The notes under the pieces: generated by a model
The model's database searches: none
What the model saw: the letters and a program-made list of their open reading frames with translations, nothing else
Told to the model about the DNA's origin: nothing
Source: an uncultured Syntrophobacterales bacterium
Lineage (GTDB): Bacteria; Desulfobacterota; Syntrophia; Syntrophales; UBA5619
Assembly (NCBI GenBank): GCA_903928915.1
Contig: CAIYSL010000119.1
Coordinates: 1 to 64,000 of the forward strand
Direction of reading: 5' to 3'
DNA: 64,000 nt
Position numbers and translations under genes: made by a program
In this document: positions 53,509 to 61,741 of the stretch, in pieces
How positions within the stretch are numbered: the first letter of the stretch is position 1
Layout of the letters: every line of letters starts with the position of its first letter

Positions 53509-53933
53509 TCGATATTTTCCCAGCTCTTGATGTCCATGTCGTCACCCTCCCCTCCCGGGCTCTTGTCCGCCCCCAGCGAAAGGATGTCATATTCGCCGTG
53601 CTTGCCCGGCGCTTCATAGACGTACGCGTTGCCCCAGGGGTCGAGCGGGATGTCCTTGGGGAGATAGGGACCGTCCCACTTTTCCGCGCCTTCCGGTTTC
53701 ACCCGCAGCGCCTGCAGCCCCTGCTGCGTCGTGGGATACTTGCCCACGTCGAGCCGGTACGTGTCGAGGGCCGTTTCGAACAGCGATATCTGCGCCTTTG
53801 CCGCCTTCTGTTTGGACTTCCCCACCTTCCCGAACATCCGCGGCCCGACCATGGCGGCCAGGAGGCCCAGGATCACCATCACGATCAGGAGCTCGATGAG
53901 CGTAAAACCTTTCCTATCCCGTGCGATCTTCAT
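53505..53933 (-). CDS. gspG: Type II secretion major pseudopilin G
   Basis: This 142-residue protein has the cleavage motif RKG-FTLIELLIVMVILGLLA (about 6-26) with Glu5, the conserved PTTQQGLQALR, GPYLPKDIPLDPWGNAYVY and ILSLGADKSPGGEGDDMDI (calcium-binding loop) of GspG. It is the shaft subunit of the pseudopilus. ATG at 53933 with GGGAG about 11 bases upstream is preferred over the TTG at 53954. Confidence 0.95.
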   Translation of the reverse strand: MKIARDRKGFTLIELLIVMVILGLLAAMVGPRMFGKVGKSKQKAAKAQISLFETALDTYRLDVGKYPTTQQGLQALRVKPEGAEKWDGPYLPKDIPLDPWGNAYVYEAPGKHGEYDILSLGADKSPGGEGDDMDIKSWENIE

Positions 53934-53950
53934 CAGCGAACCCACTCCCT

Positions 53951-55180
53951 TCAAAACGGCATCTCGTTCATGCTGAATATGGCCATCATCATGGAAATGA
54001 CGATGAACCCCACCACGACGCCCATGCCGAGGATCATCGCCGGTTCGAGAAAGCCGACCAGCCGTTTTATCGTCTCCCGCGCCGCCTTCTCGTAGTTCTC
54101 GGCGACCCGCACCAGCATTTCGCCGAGCCTCCCCGTCTCCTCGCCCACGGTGATCATCTGAATCGCCAGCGAGGGGAACAGGTCCAACTCGCCCAGCGGA
54201 CGGGAGAGCTTCTCCCCCTCCTTCACCCGGTTGTGGACATTCCCGAGCGTTCCGGCGATCACCCGGTTGCCGATGATCTCCCGGACCAGGTTGAGCGCCT
54301 GCAGAATCGGGACGCCGCTCTGCACCAGCGTCCCGAGCGTCCGGGAAAACCGGGCCACTTCGATCTTCCGGACCAGCCCCCCGACCACGGGGAGGCGGAG
54401 CTTCTGGCGATCCAGCGCCAGACTGCCCGCCGGTGTCCGCGCGTATCTCTTCAGCAGGTAATAGGCGCCGCCCAACCCACCCAGGATCACCGGCCAGGAG
54501 GTCTTGAGCAGCGCGCTGAACCGCAGCAGGAGCTTCGTGGACGCGGGTATGGCCTGCTGCATGTCGGAAAAGATGACGGAAAATTTCGGCAGGACAAACG
54601 TCAACAGGACGATGATCGACACCCCGCCGACGAAGACGAGAAAAAGCGGATAGACCATGGCGGACTTCAGGTAATCCTTGAAATCCTGGGAGCTCTCCAG
54701 AAAGGCGCCGAGCCGTTTCAGGATATCGTCCAGGACGCCCCCCGCTTCCCCGGCCCGCACCATGCTCACGTAGAACGGGGAAAACACCCGGGGATGCCGC
54801 GCGAGGGCCGCCGACAGATAGCTGCCGCCCTGGACGTTCTTCAGCACATCCCTGACGACCTCCTTGAAGCGGTCCTTTTCCGCCACATCGATCAGGATGG
54901 CCAAGGCCCGGTCCACCGGGACCCCGGCCTCCAGCAGCGTGGAAAGGTCCTGGGTGAACACCACGACCTCCTTGGAGGAGACACCGGTGAACACCGAGGC
55001 GAGCCGCTTCGAAAGGTCGACGTCCAAGGCGGCGCGGCTCCCCTTGGCCGCGGTGATCCGGATGGGAATGTACCGCATGCCCTGGAGGGCGGCCACTGCC
55101 TCCCGTTCCTCCGCGGCCTCCAATTGCCCGGTCACCACTTTTCCCGCGGGGTTCGTCGCCTTGTACGAGTACGTCGCCAT
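53951..55180 (-). CDS. gspF: Type II secretion inner-membrane platform protein
   Basis: This 409-residue protein has two homologous cytoplasmic four-helix domains (VFTQDLSTLLEAGVPVDRAL about 76; FSRTLGTLVQSGVPILQALN about 277), each followed by membrane segments (FLVFVGGVSIIVLLTFVLP; AMILGMGVVVGFIVISMMMAI). GspF organises the platform and contacts GspE. It lies 1 bp after gspE and 17 bp before the gspG start. Confidence 0.95.
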   Translation of the reverse strand: MATYSYKATNPAGKVVTGQLEAAEEREAVAALQGMRYIPIRITAAKGSRAALDVDLSKRLASVFTGVSSKEVVVFTQDLSTLLEAGVPVDRALAILIDVAEKDRFKEVVRDVLKNVQGGSYLSAALARHPRVFSPFYVSMVRAGEAGGVLDDILKRLGAFLESSQDFKDYLKSAMVYPLFLVFVGGVSIIVLLTFVLPKFSVIFSDMQQAIPASTKLLLRFSALLKTSWPVILGGLGGAYYLLKRYARTPAGSLALDRQKLRLPVVGGLVRKIEVARFSRTLGTLVQSGVPILQALNLVREIIGNRVIAGTLGNVHNRVKEGEKLSRPLGELDLFPSLAIQMITVGEETGRLGEMLVRVAENYEKAARETIKRLVGFLEPAMILGMGVVVGFIVISMMMAIFSMNEMPF

Positions 55181-55181
55181 G

Positions 55182-56699
55182 CTATTTCTCGAGCGTTACC
55201 CTGAGCACCTCGGACAGGGTGGTGAACCCCCGCTTGACCTTGTTCCAGCCGTCCTGCCTGAGCGTCAGGAGCCCCTTTTCCTGCGCCACGTCCTTGATCC
55301 GTTCGGTGCTGGACCGGGCGGTGATCTCGCGCCGGATGTCGTCGTCCACGGGGAGATACTCGAAGATCCCGATCCTCCCCCGAAACCCCGTGTGCGTGCA
55401 CTCGTCGCACCCCGCTCCGGCAAAGAACTCGACGCCGCTGAGCTCGGCAGGGCTCAGGTTCATCGCCCGCAGGAGCTTCGCCTCGGGTTCGATCCGCCGC
55501 TTGCACCGGGGGCAGATGACCCGGACAAGCCGCTGGGCCAGGATCCCCAGGAGCGTGGAGCTGAGCAGAAAGTTCTCCACGCCGATGTCCAGCAGGCGCG
55601 TCACGGCCCCCGCGGCGTCGTTCGTATGGAGGGTACTGAACAGCAGGTGGCCCGTGAGGGCCGATTGAATGGCCGTTTCCGCCGTCTCCTTGTCCCGGAT
55701 TTCCCCCACCAGGATGATGTCGGGGTCCTGGCGGACGATCGAACGCAGGCCGTTGGCGAAGGTCATGCCGATCTTCGCGTTCACCTGGATCTGGTTGATG
55801 CCGTGGAGCTGGTACTCCACCGGCTCTTCCAGGGTGATGATCTTGTTCTCCGGCGAGTTGATCTTGGCCAGGGTCGTGTACAAGGTCGTGGTCTTGCCGC
55901 TTCCCGTCGGCCCGGTGACGAGGATCATCCCGTAGGGCTTCGTGATCAGCTCTTCGTACTGGGGGAGCAGGTCATCGGGAAGGCCGAGCTTTTCCAGGTC
56001 GAGGATCAGCGCCTCCCGATCCAGGATCCGCATCACCAGGCTTTCCCCGAAGATCGTGGGCAGCGTCGACACCCGCAGGTCGATCTCCCGGTCGGTGACC
56101 TTGAGCTTGATCCTCCCGTCCCGGGGAAGCCTGCGCTCGGCGATGTCCATCTTCGCCATGATCTTCACCCGCGAGACCACCGCGTCCTTGAGGCGGTTGG
56201 GGGGCGATTCCACGTCATGGAGGATCCCGTCGATGCGGTACCGCACCTTGAACTGGTTCTCGAAGGGCTCGAGATGGATATCGCTCGCCCGCACCTCCAC
56301 GGCGTTCACGATCAGCCGGTTGACCAGCCGGATGATCGGGGCCTCGGAGGCGAGGTCCCGGAGATGATCGGCGTCCACCATCCCCTCGGAGGAAATGTCC
56401 GTGGCGTCCCTGCCCGCCTCCTCGATGATCATCTCCAGCGACTGGCTGCCGGTCCCGTACAGCCGTTCGATGGCGTCGAGGATGTCCTCCTCCCTGCCCT
56501 GCGCCACCTCCACAGTGAGGTTGCAGGCGAGCCGGAGGGCATCGACGGTGTAAAAATCCCCCGGGTCCGCCATGGCGATCTTCAGGGTGTCGTCCTCCAG
56601 GTGCAGCGGGACAAACCGCGACTGCTTCATGAACAGGGCGGACAGACTGCCGACGACCACCGGCTTGGCGGGGTACTGCTGGTAGGTGATGGTCTCCAT
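55182..56699 (-). CDS. gspE: Type II secretion ATPase
   Basis: This 505-residue ATPase powers pseudopilus assembly. The N-terminal part (1-110) binds GspL. The ATPase core has Walker A GPTGSGKTTT (about 260-269), the Asp box TLEEPVEYQL, Walker B DIILVGEIRDKET and the His box LHTNDAAGAVTR. The tetracysteine zinc module is CPRCKRR plus CDEC (about 405-440). It follows the beta-propeller gene by 4 bp. Confidence 0.96.
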   Translation of the reverse strand: METITYQQYPAKPVVVGSLSALFMKQSRFVPLHLEDDTLKIAMADPGDFYTVDALRLACNLTVEVAQGREEDILDAIERLYGTGSQSLEMIIEEAGRDATDISSEGMVDADHLRDLASEAPIIRLVNRLIVNAVEVRASDIHLEPFENQFKVRYRIDGILHDVESPPNRLKDAVVSRVKIMAKMDIAERRLPRDGRIKLKVTDREIDLRVSTLPTIFGESLVMRILDREALILDLEKLGLPDDLLPQYEELITKPYGMILVTGPTGSGKTTTLYTTLAKINSPENKIITLEEPVEYQLHGINQIQVNAKIGMTFANGLRSIVRQDPDIILVGEIRDKETAETAIQSALTGHLLFSTLHTNDAAGAVTRLLDIGVENFLLSSTLLGILAQRLVRVICPRCKRRIEPEAKLLRAMNLSPAELSGVEFFAGAGCDECTHTGFRGRIGIFEYLPVDDDIRREITARSSTERIKDVAQEKGLLTLRQDGWNKVKRGFTTLSEVLRVTLEK

Positions 56700-56703
56700 A
56701 GAG

Positions 56704-58347
56704 CTACCTTCTTACCCGTATCCTTCCCGCGAGGGCGACCAGCCCCAGGCCGAGCAGCAGCGCGAGATGCCAGGGATGCTGGACGAAATGGACCACCGGC
56801 GCCAGCAGCCAGCGCAGCGGCGCCCGCAACGTATCGTGCTCCCTGATGAAGGCGGCCACCGGCGGCGAATAGGCGGCGTACCCGGCGACCAGCGCCCTGC
56901 CCCAGCCGGTGGGCAGCAGCTGCTCGTCCCGGAACCTCCGGAGTATCCGCACCGGGGCGTCGTCGGGGGAGCCGTAGACCGCCGTGGCGATGAAGCAGGA
57001 CCCGCCGCTCGTCTCCGAGGTGGTGAAACTCCAGGTATGGTTCGCCGCGAGCGCGACCCCCAGCGTGTTCCGGATGCCGTTGGTCAGGGTGACCGTGTAG
57101 GTGGTGTTCTTCGCAAGCGTGGCCGCGGGTTTGAATTGGGCGGTCTTGGTTACGCTGTCATAGGTTACCGCGCCCGTCACCCCCCCGCTGACGAAGAAGG
57201 TCGCGGTCGTGATCGTCGCCGCATCCATGAAGTCGGAAAAGGTCGCCTGAATATCGCCCCCCAGGGAGACGTCGACGGCGCCGGCTGCCGGCCGTGTCGC
57301 GGTGACGGTCGGAACCGTCGTGCCGAAGGCGGCGAGGAAGGAGCCCAGGGCGTAGGGCGTCACCCCGACCTGAACGCGCGGCAGCTTTTCCGTATTCAGC
57401 GCGTTGTCGATCACGCTGAAGGCGCCGTCGAGACTCCCGACCACGTACGTGTAGGCCCCGTCACCACTCGGGGCTACGCCGATGGGGTTCACCCCCACGG
57501 CGATGTTCGCGCTGTTGAAGGCCTTGGCAACGGCATCGAAGCGGGCGAGGGTGTTGGTGCCGAAATTCGTGATGTACACCAGCGTCCCGGAGGGGCTGAC
57601 CGCCACGCCCATCGGGGTCCCCAGATGGAAATCCGCCCGCGTCGTTGCCGAATCGCTTGCGGTATCGATGAGAGAAAGGGAGTTCTCCCCGGAATTGGTC
57701 ACATAGACCGCGGTCCCCGCAGGGTTGACGGCGATCCCGAAGGGATTGCTGCCCACGGGAATCGCAGCGCCCCTCACGCTGTTGTCGGCGGCGTTGATGA
57801 CGGAAACGGTAGCGCTCGAGTTGTTCACCACGTAGACCTTCGAACCGTCGGGCGTCACGACGATCCCGATCGGCCGGGAACCGACGGGGATCGTCGCCGT
57901 CACGACGTTCGCCCCGAGGTCGATCTTCGACACCGTGTTGTCCTCGTAGTTCGTGACGTAGGCGAAGGTCCCTGCCCGATCGACCGCGATCCCGTAGGGG
58001 TTCCTGCCCACCCTGATTTCGCGGACCTTCTCGAACGCGAGGGTGGGGGGGCTGGTCGCCGGGTTGCTGTAGGTCCGGATTACCGAGACATCGTCACTGC
58101 CGAAATTCGTCACGTAGGTGAAGTTCTCGGCGGTCTTCACCACCGTGGCCACGCCGCGGGGGTTCGTGCCCACGCTGAGGGTGGTCTTGACGCTGGGAGG
58201 GGAGGTGCCCGTGTCGAGGACGGTGACGGTATTGCTGCCGGCATTCGGTATGTAGGCAAAGGGGGCGGCGTTCGCGGTCGGGAGGGTCCCTGTCCCGCAT
58301 AGGATGAATATAGCCAACCCCAGAATCAGCTTCCCCGCCCCTGCCAT
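56704..58347 (-). CDS. Secreted YVTN beta-propeller protein with CFI-box C-terminal tail
   Basis: The start ATG at 58347 has GGAGGA 7 bases upstream and opens a signal peptide (LILGLAIFILCGTGTL). The 547-residue protein carries at least seven YVTN-type blades (NPYGIAVDRAGTFAYVTNYE; RPIGIVVTPDGSKVYVVNNS), a Big_5-like domain (about 355-445, PAAGAVDVSLGGDIQATFSD), then SCFIATAVYGSPDDAPV and a membrane helix near the C-terminus. The CFI-box tail with a final helix is a cell-surface sorting-type ending known in such bacteria. It directly precedes gspE and may be T2SS cargo or anchored at the surface. Confidence 0.83.
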   Translation of the reverse strand: MAGAGKLILGLAIFILCGTGTLPTANAAPFAYIPNAGSNTVTVLDTGTSPPSVKTTLSVGTNPRGVATVVKTAENFTYVTNFGSDDVSVIRTYSNPATSPPTLAFEKVREIRVGRNPYGIAVDRAGTFAYVTNYEDNTVSKIDLGANVVTATIPVGSRPIGIVVTPDGSKVYVVNNSSATVSVINAADNSVRGAAIPVGSNPFGIAVNPAGTAVYVTNSGENSLSLIDTASDSATTRADFHLGTPMGVAVSPSGTLVYITNFGTNTLARFDAVAKAFNSANIAVGVNPIGVAPSGDGAYTYVVGSLDGAFSVIDNALNTEKLPRVQVGVTPYALGSFLAAFGTTVPTVTATRPAAGAVDVSLGGDIQATFSDFMDAATITTATFFVSGGVTGAVTYDSVTKTAQFKPAATLAKNTTYTVTLTNGIRNTLGVALAANHTWSFTTSETSGGSCFIATAVYGSPDDAPVRILRRFRDEQLLPTGWGRALVAGYAAYSPPVAAFIREHDTLRAPLRWLLAPVVHFVQHPWHLALLLGLGLVALAGRIRVRR

Positions 58348-58400
58348 GGTCGCTCCTCCGCCCCCGAACGATAAATATCCAGTAATTTCAGCCAACTTTA

Positions 58401-58426
58401 GATACAGCTCCGCCCTCTGGATTCCC
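58401..58426 (-). repeat. 26-bp dispersed repeat, copy 1
   Basis: This 26-bp sequence matches 63059-63084 at 25 of 26 positions, in the same orientation. It lies 54 bp before the beta-propeller start, downstream of the sigma54 promoter, thus probably in the 5' leader. Confidence 0.6.
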
Positions 58427-58464
58427 GCTGTGGTTTTCTTCATCCCGTCCATATCCGTCACTCT

Positions 58465-58481
58465 CGCAATTAGCGTACCAG
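58465..58481 (-). promoter_or_regulatory. Sigma54 promoter for the beta-propeller and gsp genes
   Basis: On the minus strand TGGTACG-N4-TTGC carries the -24 GG (58479-58478) and -12 GC (58467-58466) with the required 10 bases between. It matches the consensus TGGCACG-N4-TTGC but for one C to T. It touches the stop codon of the MarR-type gene and lies about 110 bp before the ATG at 58347. An NtrC-family activator is encoded at 41783. Confidence 0.65.
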
Positions 58482-58865
58482 TTATCCCCGCTCGTCGCCG
58501 CCCCGTCCCCGGGGCAGGGGGCCGCTTGCGCGCACCTCCCGCTTCAACTGCCGGATCTCCGTGGCCAGCCGCTCATGCTCCCGGAGCTTCTCCGCGAGAA
58601 ACAGGTGCGTCGCCCGGGTCTTCTCCTCCAGTCCCCGCGGGGTGAGGCGGTAGAGGTAGGGGCCTTTCGCACTCGCCGTCCGGAGATTCTCCACCGTCAC
58701 GAAGCCCCGCTCGATCAGGGTATTGATCAGGAAGTTGATCCTGCCGAGACTGATCCCCAGCCGCAAGGAGAGGGTGCGCTGGGTCGTCGCAGGGGAGTGG
58801 TCGATCTCCCGGAAGATCCGGAGCATCGCCTCGTTTTCCCGTCGGCCCGGCGGTTGGACGGTCAT
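58482..58865 (-). CDS. MarR-type EPS-associated transcriptional regulator
   Basis: This 127-residue protein has a winged helix-turn-helix (ATTQRTLSLRLGISLGRINF, wing with LTPRGLEEKTR) and a C-terminal coiled coil (FLAEKLREHERLATEIRQLK). The combination matches the MarR-like family that accompanies exopolysaccharide loci in many Proteobacteria. It would regulate surface polysaccharide genes, possibly the glycosyltransferase operon in which it is last (43 bp after the GT9 gene). The effector is unknown. Confidence 0.8.
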   Translation of the reverse strand: MTVQPPGRRENEAMLRIFREIDHSPATTQRTLSLRLGISLGRINFLINTLIERGFVTVENLRTASAKGPYLYRLTPRGLEEKTRATHLFLAEKLREHERLATEIRQLKREVRASGPLPRGRGGDERG

Positions 58866-58908
58866 CCCTCACCCCCCCTCGTTCTTCCCTCAGCCCGCTG
58901 CCCGCCCC

Positions 58909-59997
58909 TCAGCGGCACGGTTCCCCCCGCAGCGCCTCCCGCAGGGCCTCGCAAACGCGGGAGGCGGGGAGGCCCTGTAGGCAGGCGCTGTCGCTCTGGC
59001 CGTGCCGGTCGCACCCTTCTTGATGGCAGGGTACGCAATCGCCCGGCCCCTGCAGGAGGGTGACATTGCCTACCTGCTGACTCCCCTGTCTCCGGTAGGG
59101 GTTGCCCGCCCCGCGGTACCCCCGCGGCCAGGGACCCCACTTGACGGGGTTTGTCGGTCCGTACAGGGCCACGGTCGGCACGCCGAGGCCGGCGGCCATG
59201 TGGGTCACGGCCGTATCGGGTCCAGCATACACACGGGCCCCGGCGAGCAGAAACGCGACCTCGCCGAGGGTGAGCTGCCCGCAGAGGTCCACCGTCCCGG
59301 CCGGCATCTCGCGCCGGAGCCCCTCCGCATAGGCCCGCTCCTCCGATTCCCCGCCGCCGGTCAGGACGACGCGCAACCCGCGGTCGGCGAGCCACCGGGC
59401 GACCTCGTGCCACCCCTGGCTCTGCCACATCTTGTACCGGTACTTGGGGTAGGGATGGAGCAGGGCATAGGGTTCGGACCGCACGGCGGGAAACACCTCC
59501 GCGACGCGGCGCTCGTCGGCGGGGCCCCAGGAGACCACCACGTCGGGATGCCGCTCGACCCCGAGCAGGTCCGCCAGGGCCAGGTTCATCAGCACCGTGT
59601 GGGTCGCGCCGTCGTCGAAGGGAGCCCACCGGTCCAGGAGGAGCCGCTTCCAGAGATGCTGCGGCCCGCCCAGGAGCAGCCCCGCGCTGCGGCGACCGGC
59701 GAGCCAGGCGGTGAAGGTGGGGCGGTCGCCGGGCAGGGTCGAGAGGGCCAGGTCGTAGCGCCTGACGAGCGTTGCGAGCGTCCGCAGACGGGCGCGCTCC
59801 CTCGCGTTTTCCGGAACGGTCACGATCCGCCGCACATCCGGGTTCGCCGCCAGGATCCCCTCGGTCCCCGCGAACACCAGCGCATCGATCGCGGCGGCGG
59901 GCCAGGCCAGCCGCAGGGACCGGATCAGCGGCGTGGCCAGCAGGACATCGCCGATCCGCCGGGTCACGATCACCAGGATGCGAGCGGGCGGCTTCAC
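58909..59997 (-). CDS. Glycosyltransferase family 9 (heptosyltransferase-like, LPS core)
   Basis: The GTG at 59997 overlaps the upstream gene's stop (GTGA), giving 362 residues. It shows ILVIVTRRIGDVLLATPLIR (about 6-25) and a C-terminal AGPDTAVTHMAAGLGVPTVA then LYGPTNPVKWGPWPRG, the ADP-heptose-binding region of the WaaC/WaaF/WaaQ family. Cys-rich residues GDCVPCHQEGCDRHG near the end are typical of WaaQ/WaaF relatives. Probably adds a core heptose; the exact position is not predictable. Confidence 0.84.
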   Translation of the reverse strand: MKPPARILVIVTRRIGDVLLATPLIRSLRLAWPAAAIDALVFAGTEGILAANPDVRRIVTVPENARERARLRTLATLVRRYDLALSTLPGDRPTFTAWLAGRRSAGLLLGGPQHLWKRLLLDRWAPFDDGATHTVLMNLALADLLGVERHPDVVVSWGPADERRVAEVFPAVRSEPYALLHPYPKYRYKMWQSQGWHEVARWLADRGLRVVLTGGGESEERAYAEGLRREMPAGTVDLCGQLTLGEVAFLLAGARVYAGPDTAVTHMAAGLGVPTVALYGPTNPVKWGPWPRGYRGAGNPYRRQGSQQVGNVTLLQGPGDCVPCHQEGCDRHGQSDSACLQGLPASRVCEALREALRGEPCR

Positions 59998-60806
59998 CGG
60001 TACCGGTCCACCCCCCGGCTGGCGCGGGTCCGGCCGCAGCGGGAGAGGGCGGCAAGCCGCAGCCAGTTGTCCTCGAGGCTGCTCCGGTCGTTCTCCCGGT
60101 GCCACAGATGGAGGACCGGCGCGGCGAACCGGGCGCTCTTGCGGTTGACCCCCGAATGGAGCAGGCGCAGTGCCAGGTCCGAGTCCTCGAGCCCCCACCC
60201 CTCGTAGGCCTCGTCGAACCCGTTGACGCTGAGCAGGTCCTCCCGCCAGGCAGCCAGGTTGCAGGTCATCACCCCCTGCCAGCGGCGCGCCGGGAGCTTG
60301 CGCAGCACCCCGGGAAGGGGGATCTGCCACAGCGGGAGGAGGCGATTGATCTGGCGCCGCAGGAACAGGGCGATCCACTGACGCGCCGGCCAGGCGTGGA
60401 CGGGCGGAAGGTCCGCCAGGATGCGCAGGCTGAGCGCCTCCGCCATCAGGATCCGGTTTCCCGCCACGAACCAGCCCCGTTCGGCCAGCCGGCGGTGCGC
60501 GGCCACGAAGCCCGGCAGCGGCAGGCAGTCCCCGTCGGTGAAGATCACGTAGTCGGCCTTCGTAAGGGCCAGGGCGCGGTTCCGGATCGCCGCGGCCCGG
60601 AAGCCCCGGTCCTCCTGCCAGACCCGCCGGATCACGAGCTCCCCCCGATCGCGGCAGGCATCCACCACCGCCGCGGTCTCCTGACCGGAACCGTCGTCGG
60701 CAACGATGACCTCGAAGGCACCGTCCCGCTGGGCGCGGTAGCCGGCGAGGACCGCGGCGAGGGCATCGGGGCGGTTGTAGGTGGTGATGATCACGGCGAT
60801 GTCCAT
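59994..60806 (-). CDS. Glycosyltransferase family 2 with GT7-like C-terminal part
   Basis: This 270-residue protein has IAVIITTYNRPDALAAVLA (3-21), VIVADDGSGQETA, the DxD motif in FTDGDCLPLPGF (about 89-100) and NGFDEAYEGWGLEDSDLALR (about 190), the galactosyltransferase-like segment of chondroitin-synthase-type GT2 enzymes. It should extend the LPS core or a surface glycan. Its start shares one base with the upstream gene's stop. Confidence 0.84.
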   Translation of the reverse strand: MDIAVIITTYNRPDALAAVLAGYRAQRDGAFEVIVADDGSGQETAAVVDACRDRGELVIRRVWQEDRGFRAAAIRNRALALTKADYVIFTDGDCLPLPGFVAAHRRLAERGWFVAGNRILMAEALSLRILADLPPVHAWPARQWIALFLRRQINRLLPLWQIPLPGVLRKLPARRWQGVMTCNLAAWREDLLSVNGFDEAYEGWGLEDSDLALRLLHSGVNRKSARFAAPVLHLWHRENDRSSLEDNWLRLAALSRCGRTRASRGVDRYR

Positions 60807-61741
60807 CAGAACGTCCTGCCCCCTCCTTGTATCCCTCCCCCTTGACGGGGGAGGGAGGGGTGAGGGTGATCCCCCTTGACGGGGGAGGGAGGGGTGAGGG
60901 TGATCCCCTGCGACGGGGGAGGCAGGGGTGAGGGTGATCCCCCTTGACGGGGGACAGCGGGGTGAGGGTGATCCCCCGCGACGGGGGAGGCAGGGGCGGG
61001 GGTGGTCAGGAGCATCAGCTTCACATACCGGTAGTAGGTCCCCTCGGCGTTCGATACGGCCAGCAGGAACCCCTCGCGGCCGTCGAGGAACCCGGCGCGG
61101 AGCACGTAGGTGGAAAACCAGCTCCAGAGGCCGTGCATGATCGCCGTGGCCAGCGTGGCCCGCCTCCCCTGCGTCCGCATCGCCGCGGCGCCGACGGTGG
61201 AATAGCGGTTCACCGTCTCCAGGACCTCTTCCAGGTCGGCGAAGGCCTCGTGGAGCAGCGGCTCGGACAGGCGGCCGACGGGGCCTTCCACGATCAGCCG
61301 TTCATGGAGCGTATCGTCGCTGAAGCGCCCCCTCCCCCGGCGAAACAGGCGCGTGACGTAATCGGGCCACCAGCCGCCGTGGCGCATCGGCCTGCCGCAG
61401 TAGCGCGAGCGGCGTGGAAGCGCAAAGGCCGCGTTCTCCCCCGGATCGGCCATGGCGGCCTCCAGCTCCCGGCGGAGCGCGGAGGTGACGCGCTCGTCCG
61501 CGTCGATCGACAGGACCCAGTCGCCTGCGGCCAGGCCGAGGGCGCGGTTCTTCTGCGGTCCGAACCCGGGCCAGTCGTCGGTCACGTGCACCGCGGCCCC
61601 GCGGCACCGGCACAGCTCCGCTGTCCGGTCGGCGCTCCCCGAATCGACCACGACGATCTCATCGGCCCAGGCCACGGAGGCGAGACAGGCGTCGATCGAC
61701 GCCTCCTCGTTCTTGGTGATCACGATGACGGACAGGGACAT
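60806..61741 (-). CDS. Glycosyltransferase family 2 (WaaE/KdtX-like) with repeat-extended C-terminus
   Basis: This 311-residue protein has SLSVIVITKNEEASIDACL (2-20), VVDSGSADRTAEL, VLSIDADERV (DxD, about 87-96) and RRSRYCGRPMRHGGWWPDY, typical of the LPS-core beta-1,4-glucosyltransferase family WaaE. The family ends near residue 250. Here about 60 extra residues (HPHP, PSLPRQGG, TPPSPVKG patterns) come from a tandem 34-bp repeat at 60837-61006. Start ATG at 61741 overlaps the ligase gene by 22 bp. Confidence 0.85.
   Translation of the reverse strand: MSLSVIVITKNEEASIDACLASVAWADEIVVVDSGSADRTAELCRCRGAAVHVTDDWPGFGPQKNRALGLAAGDWVLSIDADERVTSALRRELEAAMADPGENAAFALPRRSRYCGRPMRHGGWWPDYVTRLFRRGRGRFSDDTLHERLIVEGPVGRLSEPLLHEAFADLEEVLETVNRYSTVGAAAMRTQGRRATLATAIMHGLWSWFSTYVLRAGFLDGREGFLLAVSNAEGTYYRYVKLMLLTTPAPASPVAGDHPHPAVPRQGGSPSPLPPPSQGITLTPPSPVKGDHPHPSLPRQGGGIQGGGRTF
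60837..61006. repeat. Tandem 34-bp repeat array, five units, inside coding sequence
   Basis: Five head-to-tail units start at 60837, 60871, 60905, 60939 and 60973. Each begins with CCCCC-TTGAC-GGGGG (or CCCCTGCGACGGGGG), an inverted repeat able to form a hairpin, followed by GGAGGGAGGGGTGAGGGTGAT-like sequence. There are no spacers. The array sits at the 3' end of the WaaE-like gene and, because 34 is not a multiple of three, encodes changing peptides in successive units. Confidence 0.85.

Noticed and set aside
60837-61006. CRISPR array
   Set aside because: The units are contiguous without unique spacers, lie inside a coding sequence, and no cas genes are present.
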